Of a stretch of DNA of 40,019 nt, positions 24,835-32,563 are shown piece by piece. The stretch lies in NCBI GenBank assembly GCA_024277145.1, contig JAJRVU010000313.1, positions 1 through 40,019 of the forward strand, in the 5' to 3' direction. This stretch comes from Planctomycetota bacterium (GTDB taxonomy: Bacteria; Planctomycetota; Planctomycetia; Planctomycetales; Planctomycetaceae). The notes under the pieces were generated by a model. The model saw only the letters and a list, made by a program, of their open reading frames with translations, searched no databases and was not told the origin of the DNA. The translations under genes were made by a program, and so were the position numbers. Each line of letters begins with the position of its first letter. The first letter of the stretch is position 1.

Positions 24835-26043
24835 ATGTTGAAAGAGGAAGTCCTGAGTGTCTCCGAATTAACGAGACATTTGAAAGAATTGGTTGAAAGT
24901 AATTTTTCGTCTGTCTGTGTTCTGGGAGAAATCTCAAATTGCACGCAGGCAAGTTCCGGCCATATCTACATGACGTTAAAAGATGAAGATGCTCAGCTTC
25001 GTGCAGTCATGTGGCGAAGCAGGGCGGAAAGGCTTAAATTTGAAGTTGAAGATGGTATGGAAGTCATCGCGGTCGGGCCTGTTGAAGTCTATCAGGCAAG
25101 AGGAAGCTACCAGTTGATTGTTCAACAATTGCATCCACAGGGAGTGGGGCCACTTGAAATTGCCTTCCGTCAGATGCAGGAAAAACTGGCTGCAGAAGGG
25201 CTGTTTGATCCGGAACGAAAACGGCCTATCCCACAACTTCCGAAAAAGATAGCCATCATAACCAGCCCTACTTCCGCTGCTGTTCGCGATATGCTCCAGG
25301 TGATTTCCCGTCGTTGGAAAGCTGTTGAGATTGTGGTTATCCCAGTAGCTGTTCAGGGAGATGGTGCTGCAGGGCAAATTGCAGAGGCGCTTTTGAATGT
25401 TCATCGAATTCCCGATGTTGACGTGGTGATTATTGGCCGTGGTGGTGGAAGCCTGGAAGATTTGTGGGCATTTAATGAAGAAGTTGTTGCTCGTGCGATT
25501 GTGGAATGTCCTATTCCGGTCATCAGCGCTGTTGGTCATGAAATTGATGTCAGTATTTCTGATCTGGTTGCGGATCGAAGGGCATTAACTCCGAGTGAAG
25601 CGGGGGAATTTGTTGTGCCAGATGCTTCTGAGGTTCGCGCGGGATTAAAGCTAATGTCCGATAGGCTTGTCTCTGCTCTCAAAGAAAAAGCAGTGAGGTC
25701 TCGTTTGGAACTTGATGCACTTTCTTCCCGAAGAGTTATTTCGTCACCTTTGGAAAGAATTCACGATTTGGTGGCTGGGGTTGATGAATTGGATAAAAAT
25801 ATGAAAAGAGCTTTCAGTCTCAGGCTGGAGCGTTCCCGGCAACAGCTATCCTCACTGGCAAGCACGCTTGATGCATTGAGTCCTCTCAAGGTTTTAAAAC
25901 GAGGGTATTCCATGACAAAGCTAGCTGAATCTGGCAGTATTATCACGAATATTGAAAACGTAAATTTGGGTGATGAAATTATCACTCGTTTGAGTGATGG
26001 AGAACTTTTAAGCAAAGTGACGGAAATCAGAAATCAGGATTAA
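24835..26043 (+). CDS. xseA: Exodeoxyribonuclease VII large subunit
   Basis: This is the catalytic subunit that degrades single-stranded DNA into short oligonucleotides together with XseB. An N-terminal OB-fold (about 5-100) contains LGEISNCTQASSGHIYMTLKD. The central catalytic domain includes KKIAIITSPTSAAVRDML, IIGRGGGSLEDLWAFNEE, and GHEIDVSISDLVADRRALTP with the family's conserved Asp and Arg. A coiled coil (about 255-340) binds the small subunit, and a C-terminal segment has KVLKRGYSM. ATG 24835 gives 402 residues; the TTG at 24820 would overlap the upstream stop. xseB follows after 92 nt. Confidence 0.96.
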   Translation: MLKEEVLSVSELTRHLKELVESNFSSVCVLGEISNCTQASSGHIYMTLKDEDAQLRAVMWRSRAERLKFEVEDGMEVIAVGPVEVYQARGSYQLIVQQLHPQGVGPLEIAFRQMQEKLAAEGLFDPERKRPIPQLPKKIAIITSPTSAAVRDMLQVISRRWKAVEIVVIPVAVQGDGAAGQIAEALLNVHRIPDVDVVIIGRGGGSLEDLWAFNEEVVARAIVECPIPVISAVGHEIDVSISDLVADRRALTPSEAGEFVVPDASEVRAGLKLMSDRLVSALKEKAVRSRLELDALSSRRVISSPLERIHDLVAGVDELDKNMKRAFSLRLERSRQQLSSLASTLDALSPLKVLKRGYSMTKLAESGSIITNIENVNLGDEIITRLSDGELLSKVTEIRNQD

Positions 26044-26135
26044 GAAATCAGGATTAAGAACAGGCTTGGAAAATTGGTTGTGCCTGTAAAATAAAATTTA
26101 TTAGCCATTAACATTAACTGAAATGCGAATAACAG

Positions 26136-26498
26136 ATGTCAGCAAAAAAAAGAAAACAGGATGAAGAATCTTCTGATCAGCCTTCATTTGAAGAGTCGTT
26201 AGAGGAGTTGCAGGAAATCGTCCAGGAACTTGAAGAGGGTAGCATTGGCTTGCAGGAATCGATGGAGCGGTTTGAAAGAGGCATGGGTTTATTCAAACAG
26301 TGTTATCACGTTCTGGAAAAAGCAGAACAGCGGATCGAACTTCTTACCGGCTTTGATTCAGATGGGAACCCGGAAGTGGAAGATTTTGATTCTTCTTCCA
26401 CGATGGAAAACAAGAAGGAAAAAGCAGGACGGCGTAAAAGAGCAACCAAATCGAAAAAGAAACCGGAAGATGACTTTTCAGGTGATACACTGTTTTAG
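26136..26498 (+). CDS. xseB: Exodeoxyribonuclease VII small subunit
   Basis: This helical partner of XseA controls its oligomeric assembly. The family core is residues about 16-72: FEESLEELQEIVQELEEG, then the SLQESMERFERGM-like stretch and a C-terminal heptad helix ending ERIELLTGF-like. The protein has 120 residues, longer than the usual 70-85, because of a charged Lys/Arg-rich tail (about 90-113). It shares the strand and order with xseA, as in most bacteria. Confidence 0.93.
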   Translation: MSAKKRKQDEESSDQPSFEESLEELQEIVQELEEGSIGLQESMERFERGMGLFKQCYHVLEKAEQRIELLTGFDSDGNPEVEDFDSSSTMENKKEKAGRRKRATKSKKKPEDDFSGDTLF

Positions 26499-26530
26499 GA
26501 AAAACAATAATTGAAACGCTCCAAAATTCC

Positions 26531-26870
26531 GTAGGTCGGTGCTGTGCCTGACATTGGATGTACAGAAAATATGAAAGAATATTATTAACCACCAAGGCAG
26601 TAAGACACAAAGAAAAAATATTTAAGTGTAGGGTCTGCTTTGCAGACCCTTGATTATCATTGAACGATGAAGGTAACTCTTCTTGTGCCTTTCGGCACCC
26701 AACCAAGCAAGTTGGTCGGGCCACCCCTTGAAGGTCCAAAAAACTTAGTGCCTTCGTGTTAAAAAATCTAATTCAAACTTTATATCAAGATCATGTCAGG
26801 CTACAGCCTGACCTACAGAATTAACTTCTTGAAAACTCTCTGCGTCTCAGCGAACTTTGCGTGATAATTC
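26531..26870. repeat. Palindrome-rich intergenic repeat cluster with nested inverted repeats
   Basis: This 375-nt spacer between xseB and the convergent tadA has no supportable gene but is dense in structure. An outer pair (about 26531-26552 and 26795-26816) reads GTAGGTC...GCCTGAC in opposite orientation. An inner imperfect pair (about 26585-26604 and 26743-26763) has the core AAGGCANTAAG in opposite orientation. Within lie three hairpins: AGGGTCTGC/GCAGACCCT (26630-26650), GTGCC/GGCAC (26685-26698) and ACCAA/TTGGT (26702-26716). GTCAGGC/GCCTGAC (26795-26812) is a further hairpin. The end (about 26836-26865) carries CTCTGCGTCTCAGCG, which recalls dispersed repeats I remember from planctomycetes and other phyla. 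It could be decayed mobile palindromes or a MITE-like unit; nothing encodes a transposase. Confidence 0.6.
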
Positions 26871-26873
26871 TTT

Positions 26874-27362
26874 TTACTTTTTTCCAAGCTTTCGTTGTTT
26901 GGCAAAGAAATCCTGAAGGATGATTTTACATTCTTCTTTGAGGACTCCTCCCAGGACGGCTGATTGGTGATTCAATCGTGGGTCACTTGTAATCTGGTAG
27001 AGTGAATGAGAAGCACCCGCTTTCGGATCCGTTGTGCCATAGATGACTCTGGGGATTCGTGATTGAACTATCGCCCCTGCACACATCGGGCATGGTTCCA
27101 ATGTGACATAAAGTGTGCAATCAATTAGTCGCCAGGATTTTAAAGCTTCAGCAGCTTGTGTGATGGCAATCATTTCTGCATGCGCTGTTGGGTCATTCAA
27201 CGTTTCTCTCTGGTTGAACGCTTCTGCAATGATGCGGTCTTCATGAACAATAATTGCTCCCACCGGAACTTCGTCCTGATCGAATGCGCAACGTGCCTGT
27301 TCCAAAGCTTTCCACATCCATTTTTCATGCGGTTGAAGGGGATTATCCTGTGGTAAAATCAA
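26874..27362 (-). CDS. tadA: tRNA-specific adenosine deaminase
   Basis: This zinc deaminase converts the wobble adenosine of tRNA-Arg(ACG) to inosine. Catalytic motifs are HAE (H61, E63) and PCPMC (C91, C94), the zinc ligands plus proton-shuttling Glu. The following residues [16 protein letters not shown] and DPKAGA match TadA rather than generic cytidine deaminases. At 162 residues it is near the family's usual 150-170. The first ATG is used; a start at M16 (MWKALEQAR) is possible, since the core begins there. It converges with xseB across the palindromic spacer. Confidence 0.93.
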   Translation of the reverse strand: MILPQDNPLQPHEKWMWKALEQARCAFDQDEVPVGAIIVHEDRIIAEAFNQRETLNDPTAHAEMIAITQAAEALKSWRLIDCTLYVTLEPCPMCAGAIVQSRIPRVIYGTTDPKAGASHSLYQITSDPRLNHQSAVLGGVLKEECKIILQDFFAKQRKLGKK

Positions 27363-27647
27363 TTCTTTTTCTCCCTGTTTTATTGGCTCGTTTTCATCCT
27401 GAAATTCAGCATACTGTTCTCATTGTTTTTGTGTGGAATTAAATCAATCAATTCGCTTCAATTTTCGAGATTGAAGATTGCCCAAATTAACAATTTGTCG
27501 TGCTTTGAATTCCTATAATTATCGTAATAGAAAATGGTTTGGATTATGAAAAAATTATGAAATATTTCACATTCTTTTCACCCATATTTCTATAGGGGTT
27601 TGGCCCATTTCGGAGGCACTTTGGAAAGAAAATCTGGAAGGACGATA

Positions 27648-27675
27648 TTGACATTCTGAAATGCTGATTTATAGT
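27648..27675 (+). promoter_or_regulatory. Putative sigma70-like promoter upstream of nrdJ
   Basis: TTGACA (27648-27653, perfect consensus) and TATAGT (27670-27675) with a 16-nt spacer. Transcription would start near 27682 and give a leader of about 220 nt before the nrdJ start. Consensus match only. Confidence 0.5.
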
Positions 27676-27795
27676 GGGTCTTGTCTGATATTCACAAGAT
27701 ATGGGGCAGGGAAGGCCTCTCAATACCATAGATTGTATTGTCTTTTTTGCAAAATCTTATCAGAATAGGTGTTTATACATACACTTCCATGGTGT

Positions 27796-27830
27796 GCTCG
27801 ACCGATAAATCACTGCATAATCGGTCGGGC
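27796..27830 (+). promoter_or_regulatory. Strong hairpin in the nrdJ leader (possible attenuator)
   Basis: GCTCGACCGAT (27796-27806) and ATCGGTCGGGC (27820-27830) form an 11-bp stem with one T-G wobble and a 13-nt loop, followed by TTTGTTC. It lies 68 nt before the start codon. The only gene it could terminate on this strand is nrdJ itself, so an attenuator or regulatory hairpin is plausible. Inferred. Confidence 0.4.
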
Positions 27831-27887
27831 TTTGTTCATCTTTATCTATCTTTTAATCAGCTAAATTTCTGGGAAGAATTCCAGAAT

Positions 27888-27893
27888 AGGAGG
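27888..27893 (+). promoter_or_regulatory. nrdJ ribosome-binding site
   Basis: AGGAGG, a perfect Shine-Dalgarno match, is 5 nt before ATG 27899 and 8 nt before the next in-frame ATG 27902. The spacing favours 27902 as the real start, which would shorten the protein by one residue. Confidence 0.7.
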
Positions 27894-27898
27894 GGTGC

Positions 27899-30826
27899 AT
27901 GATGCACAGTGCAAAAGGTTTGGCTTCAGCTCAAGTTTCCGGGAACACTAACGGACATTCTCACGGAGAATCTGGAGGGGCTGCATTAACTTTTGAACCT
28001 TATTTTTGTCCTACTAACGGTGATGTTTTTGACACCGTAAAATGGGAAAAAAGAACGGCTCATATCAAAGATGAGTCGGGTGGGATTCTTTTCGAACAGA
28101 AAGACTGCGAAATTCCTGAAGAATGGAGTTCACTGGCTACAAATGTTGTGGTAAGTAAATATTTCTTCGGTGAACCTGGTACCCCGCAAAGAGAAACCAG
28201 TATCCGTCAGGTTGTCCATCGTGTCGCACGAACAATCGCTGACTGGGGAATTGATGATGGTTATTTTGCTTCCGCTGATGACGGGGAAAATTTCTATCGT
28301 GAATTGGCCTGGCTCTGCCTGCATCAGCATGGTGCATTTAATTCGCCCGTCTGGTTTAATGTCGGATTATATCACCAGTATGGTGTTAAAGGTTCTCAGG
28401 GAAATTATAACTGGGATACCAAAACAGGAGCAATTCATCGCCCTAAAACTCCTTATGAATATCCACAAGGATCCGCATGCTTTATCCAGGCTGTTGAAGA
28501 TAACATGGAAGATATCATGCGTCTTGCAACCAGTGAAGCAATGCTTTTCAAATTTGGTTCCGGTACAGGAACTGACCTTTCAACAATTCGTAGTGCCAAA
28601 GAAAAACTGACTGGTGGGGGTTCTCCTTCTGGTCCGCTTTCTTTCATGCGTGTTTATGATCAGATTGCTGCTGTTGTCAAATCGGGTGGAAAAACCCGGC
28701 GGGCTGCAAAAATGCAGAGCCTGAAAGACTGGCATCCTGATATCCTTGATTTCATTCAATGCAAAACCATTGAAGAGAAAAAAGCTCGGACCCTGATTGA
28801 TAGTGGAAAATATGATGCCAACTTCAACGGGGAAGCCTACAGTTCTATCATGTTCCAGAATGCCAACCTTTCTGTAAGGTTGAGTGATGAATTCATGGAA
28901 GCTGTTCAAAATAACGGAAAATGGCAAACTCATTGGGTGACTAACCCTGCTGAAGTTGCAGATGAACATGATGCAAAATACATCATGGACCAGATTTCCG
29001 AAGGAACCTGGTTCTGTGGTGATCCCGGCGTCCAGTTTGAAACGACCATTAATAACTGGCATACATGCAAAAACTCTGGCCCGATTAATGCTTCTAATCC
29101 TTGTTCTGAATATATGTTTCTGGATGATACTGCATGTAACCTTGCAAGTATTAACCTCAAGAAAATGCAGGACCCGGATGGAACGTTTAATGTCGAACGC
29201 TTCCGAAAAGCTTGCTCTGTTTATATTACAGCACAGGAAATTCTTGTGGATCATGCGAGTTATCCAACTCCTACGATTGCAAAAAACAGCCATTTGTTCA
29301 GGCCATTAGGACTTGGCTTTGCGAATCTTGGATCCCTTTTAATGTCAATGGGACTCCCTTATGACAGTGATGAAGGTCGTGGATTTGCAGGGTCTATTGC
29401 TTCCCTGATGACCGGAGAAGCTTATCTTCAGTCGAGTAAAATTGCAGCCAACATGGGGCCATTCGCAGGTTATGCTGAAAACGAAGCTCCCATGCTTGAT
29501 GTCATGCAGATGCATCGTGATGCGGTCGAGAACATTGATCGTAGTTGCCCCAGTTACCTTCGCGATTCCGCTCGACAGGTTTGGAATGAATGCCTGCAAT
29601 CGGGGCGTCGACATGGTTATCGAAATGCACAATCAACTGTTCTGGCTCCTACCGGAACGATTGCTTTCATGATGGATTGTGATACCACTGGTATTGAACC
29701 TGATATTGCTCTTGTGAAATACAAGCAGCTTGCAGGGGGTGGTATGATGAAAATCGTCAATCGAACTGTTCCGGAATCATTAACCGTGCTTGGTTATGAA
29801 AAGAATGAGATTGAGACAATCGTCAAGTATATTGATGAAAATGATACGATTGAAGGTGCTCCTGGAATTAAAGATGAGCATTTACCTGTCTTTGACTGTG
29901 CTTTTGTTGCAGCGAAAGGGAAGCGATCCATTTCATGGGAAGCTCATATCAGTATGATGGCTGCAGCCCAGCCATTCCTTTCCGGGGCGATTTCCAAAAC
30001 AGTGAATATGCCTCAGGATTCCACTGTAGAAGATGTTGAAAAAGCTTATACAGAAGGATGGAAACTTGGGTTGAAAGCTCTTGCGATTTATCGTGATGGT
30101 TCCAAGCAGAGCCAGCCTCTGGGCACAACAAAAGAAGGGGACAAAAAAGAAGAGGGAGAAGTTTCCCGACCTCTTCGTCGTCGTCTTCCTGCAACTCGTA
30201 ATTCCATCACCCATAAGTTTTCCGTTGGAAACCATGAAGGGTATATCACCGTTGGTCTGTTTGAAGATGGAACTCCGGGAGAACTTTTCATCAACATGGC
30301 CAAAGAAGGAAGTACAATTGGTGGTTTGATGGACTGTCTGGGAACGCAGGCATCCATGGGGCTTCAATATGGTGTTCCGCTGGAAGTTCTTGTGAACAAG
30401 TTTTCTCATATGCGGTTTGAACCTTCCGGCTGGACCAGCAACCAGGATATTCCCAATGCAAAAAGTGTTGTGGACTATATCTTCCGCTGGTTAGGAATTG
30501 AGTTCTTGCCGGGATATCGTGAAGCAAATACTCCTAACCGGGGTGGTGTTGAAGATAGCATGGCTGATGCCAATGCTGGTCTTTTAAGCCCTGAAGGTGT
30601 TAAGCAGAAAGTGGAAGAATTTATCTCGCAGCAGACGAATGGTAATGCAGCGGAAAATTCCGAACGCTTTATTAACGGGGAATTAAAAGGTCCTGCAGTC
30701 CGAAGTGAGCAATTTGCTTCCTTCCAGGCGGATGCACCCGGTTGTGATAATTGTGGAGCAATCACCGTACGAAATGGTAATTGTTACCTCTGCCACAATT
30801 GTGGAAACAGCATGGGTTGTAGTTAA
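27899..30826 (+). CDS. nrdJ: Adenosylcobalamin-dependent (class II) ribonucleotide reductase
   Basis: This enzyme makes deoxyribonucleotides from ribonucleotides using adenosylcobalamin, without oxygen. The ten-stranded barrel core shows the thiyl-radical motif NPCSE with C402, the reducing-cysteine contexts GSACFIQ and TACNLAS, and the phosphate loop APTGTIAF. The C-terminus has a CxxC-rich, zinc-ribbon-like tail (CDNCGAI and CYLCHNCGNSMGC) carrying the re-reducing cysteines. At 975 residues it belongs to the long NrdJ form with an N-terminal extension (about 1-90). An insertion-like charged stretch lies near 740-765. No small radical subunit gene (nrdB) is nearby, as expected for class II. 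It is a single-gene unit with its own leader and terminator. Confidence 0.96.
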   Translation: MMHSAKGLASAQVSGNTNGHSHGESGGAALTFEPYFCPTNGDVFDTVKWEKRTAHIKDESGGILFEQKDCEIPEEWSSLATNVVVSKYFFGEPGTPQRETSIRQVVHRVARTIADWGIDDGYFASADDGENFYRELAWLCLHQHGAFNSPVWFNVGLYHQYGVKGSQGNYNWDTKTGAIHRPKTPYEYPQGSACFIQAVEDNMEDIMRLATSEAMLFKFGSGTGTDLSTIRSAKEKLTGGGSPSGPLSFMRVYDQIAAVVKSGGKTRRAAKMQSLKDWHPDILDFIQCKTIEEKKARTLIDSGKYDANFNGEAYSSIMFQNANLSVRLSDEFMEAVQNNGKWQTHWVTNPAEVADEHDAKYIMDQISEGTWFCGDPGVQFETTINNWHTCKNSGPINASNPCSEYMFLDDTACNLASINLKKMQDPDGTFNVERFRKACSVYITAQEILVDHASYPTPTIAKNSHLFRPLGLGFANLGSLLMSMGLPYDSDEGRGFAGSIASLMTGEAYLQSSKIAANMGPFAGYAENEAPMLDVMQMHRDAVENIDRSCPSYLRDSARQVWNECLQSGRRHGYRNAQSTVLAPTGTIAFMMDCDTTGIEPDIALVKYKQLAGGGMMKIVNRTVPESLTVLGYEKNEIETIVKYIDENDTIEGAPGIKDEHLPVFDCAFVAAKGKRSISWEAHISMMAAAQPFLSGAISKTVNMPQDSTVEDVEKAYTEGWKLGLKALAIYRDGSKQSQPLGTTKEGDKKEEGEVSRPLRRRLPATRNSITHKFSVGNHEGYITVGLFEDGTPGELFINMAKEGSTIGGLMDCLGTQASMGLQYGVPLEVLVNKFSHMRFEPSGWTSNQDIPNAKSVVDYIFRWLGIEFLPGYREANTPNRGGVEDSMADANAGLLSPEGVKQKVEEFISQQTNGNAAENSERFINGELKGPAVRSEQFASFQADAPGCDNCGAITVRNGNCYLCHNCGNSMGCS

Positions 30827-30891
30827 ACAGTTTTGGTTGCATCAAATCTGTAACAACCACGATATTAAAATACGATACTAAAAATAAACAG

Positions 30892-30923
30892 ACTCTGGTT
30901 TTTCACGAAGCCAGAGTTTTTTT
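30892..30923 (+). terminator. Rho-independent terminator after nrdJ
   Basis: ACTCTGG (30892-30898) and CCAGAGT (30911-30917) form a 7-bp stem with a 12-nt loop and run into TTTTTTT. An A-rich stretch precedes it, so it may also serve the converging minus-strand ATPase gene. Confidence 0.85.
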
Positions 30924-30963
30924 ATATCCAATTTTAATCGTTGAGAGCATTTATAGACATTGT

Positions 30964-32352
30964 TTAGTCTTGCATGTTTGAATTATCAATATGAGCACCG
31001 AGTAATTTCTGGTTCAAAGAACCCCCTGCAAATAGCAGTTCATTCAAAGCATTATCCACATCAGCCATTTCAATTGGTGAAGACTCATCTCGTTCAAGAT
31101 GAAATTGTGCGGTTCTTCTCATTAATTCTTTAATAAACGAAGCACTCATATTTTCCGTCTTACTGACTGTTGCTTTAATCACGGATTCACACAACTCAAG
31201 ATTCCGTGAATAAAGATGGATTAATTTCTCTCTCCCTTTTTCATCAGGTAAAGGAAATTCAATGGCCTGATCAATACGTCCCGGTCGGGAAGCCAATGCT
31301 GATTCCAGTGCTTCAGGGCGATTGGTTGTTAAGATGAAAAGAATTTCTGAATCCTGCTTGAGGCCATCCATTTCATTAAGAAGTTTGTTTAAATAAACTT
31401 CTTCACAGGATGACTGCATGGTTGTTCTGTCTTTCGCAATGAGATCAACATCTTCAATCACAACAATACTGGGTTGTAGCAGACGTGCTAAAGTCATGTA
31501 TTCACCCAGCAGCCCAATTTGTTCCGCGGTAATAATAAAAGTGGTGTGTCCTTCTAAAGCCCCGGAAATATAATGAATAGTGTGTGTTTTTCCTGTGCCG
31601 GGAGGGCCGTAGAACAAGAGTCCTTTTTTTGTATCCAGCCCTAACTTTGCCAGTTTAGGGCGATGTTCCATGAATCGCATTACGTTACGATCCAATAGTT
31701 CCAATGTGGATTCAGATAATATCACTTCACTGCGATCGACTTCTTTTAGTTTATGGACTGCAATTCCAGAAGACTCTCCTCGGTATTGGTCTTTTACTTC
31801 CAAGGATAAAATTTTCCCTCGATAGCAGTTAGATTTTTCAATGGCTTTTTCTAATGCCTTGAAAAAGGATTCTGAAATCTTGGTACCAATTTCGTTATTC
31901 AGTGTCGCGATTTCAACTCGAATACCATTACATTGTCCATAACTAGTTGCTTGGTGTAAAAGAATCACAACAGGATTTTCCGATTGCTTCAGTATCCAGA
32001 ATCCATCCTTCACTATTTTTAAAAAGGAGTCTCCTCCAATATCAATTTCTTCATATTGAGGTGGTACCGACAAAATAGGATCATTGATGGATTCCACTAT
32101 CGTATCAACAAAACGGATTCCTTCATGGCAATATTCTTTGCGAAGTCCGCAGAAATGAATCAATTCAAAATCTGTCGAGATTAGCTGATTGACTGCAACT
32201 TGAAGATCTGCACGAATATTAAAAGGAAAAATTCTTTCATGAATGTGGAGGTCTTGCAGGGTCGTTGGGTGGAAGTGCTTGGTCTGTAAAGCATGTATAT
32301 CTAAATCATTATTTTCTATTTTATATTTGCGACGTGCTGAAAATATGAACAT
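30964..32352 (-). CDS. AAA-family ATPase with an uncharacterised N-terminal half
   Basis: The C-terminal half (about 215-445) is a classic AAA module: Walker A GPPGTGKT (249-256), Walker B VVIED (297-301), sensor 1 at N344 in TTNRP, and a second region with R356/R359 in SRPGRID, as in Cdc48/Pex/FtsH-type AAA. There is a single AAA ring domain and no protease motif after it, so it is not FtsH. Residues 1-210 show no recognised domain; hydrophobic strands such as PVVILLHQ suggest an alpha/beta fold that could select substrates. At 462 residues it stands alone between nrdJ and the metallopeptidase. Substrate and role are unknown; remodelling of a protein partner is the family-level expectation. 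Confidence 0.85.
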   Translation of the reverse strand: MFIFSARRKYKIENNDLDIHALQTKHFHPTTLQDLHIHERIFPFNIRADLQVAVNQLISTDFELIHFCGLRKEYCHEGIRFVDTIVESINDPILSVPPQYEEIDIGGDSFLKIVKDGFWILKQSENPVVILLHQATSYGQCNGIRVEIATLNNEIGTKISESFFKALEKAIEKSNCYRGKILSLEVKDQYRGESSGIAVHKLKEVDRSEVILSESTLELLDRNVMRFMEHRPKLAKLGLDTKKGLLFYGPPGTGKTHTIHYISGALEGHTTFIITAEQIGLLGEYMTLARLLQPSIVVIEDVDLIAKDRTTMQSSCEEVYLNKLLNEMDGLKQDSEILFILTTNRPEALESALASRPGRIDQAIEFPLPDEKGREKLIHLYSRNLELCESVIKATVSKTENMSASFIKELMRRTAQFHLERDESSPIEMADVDNALNELLFAGGSLNQKLLGAHIDNSNMQD

Positions 32353-32563
32353 TTTATGCAGAACTCCTTGAATTATACCTTAAAAATTCTCTTTCCGTAA
32401 CCTGTCTCTATGCAGTACAATAGCATCTCATGGGAAACCATGATGAGTTATTCGCATATTTAATCTGTAATCATGATTCTGACAGAAAAGTCTGTCAAAA
32501 GTTCACAAGTATTCTTGCAACTTGTTAACAATAAGGAATCGCAACAAAGAAACCTTGAATTTT

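Larger units (their letters stand above)
27363..27898. other. Long intergenic region and leader upstream of nrdJ (536 nt)
   Basis: No gene is supported in this AT-rich spacer. Its first half carries the upstream region of the minus-strand tadA. The second half looks like the promoter and structured leader of the ribonucleotide reductase, listed separately. An extra inverted repeat CAATAC/GTATTG (27721-27740, 8-nt centre) followed by a T-rich stretch lies in the leader. I could not recognise the conserved cobalamin riboswitch core or a good NrdR-box pair. Confidence 0.5.

Noticed and set aside
24976-25539. 187-aa minus-strand frame inside xseA
   Set aside because: Antisense to the conserved XseA catalytic domain, with no recognisable motif.
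26531-26870. CRISPR array
   Set aside because: The repeats are few, inverted and unevenly spaced, with no regular spacer length and no cas genes.
27682-27898. Cobalamin riboswitch in the nrdJ leader
   Set aside because: Considered because the enzyme needs B12, but I could not find the conserved core or kissing-loop elements by eye; only the hairpin is reported.
28580-29293. 237-aa minus-strand frame inside nrdJ
   Set aside because: Antisense to the radical-site region of a clearly recognised enzyme.
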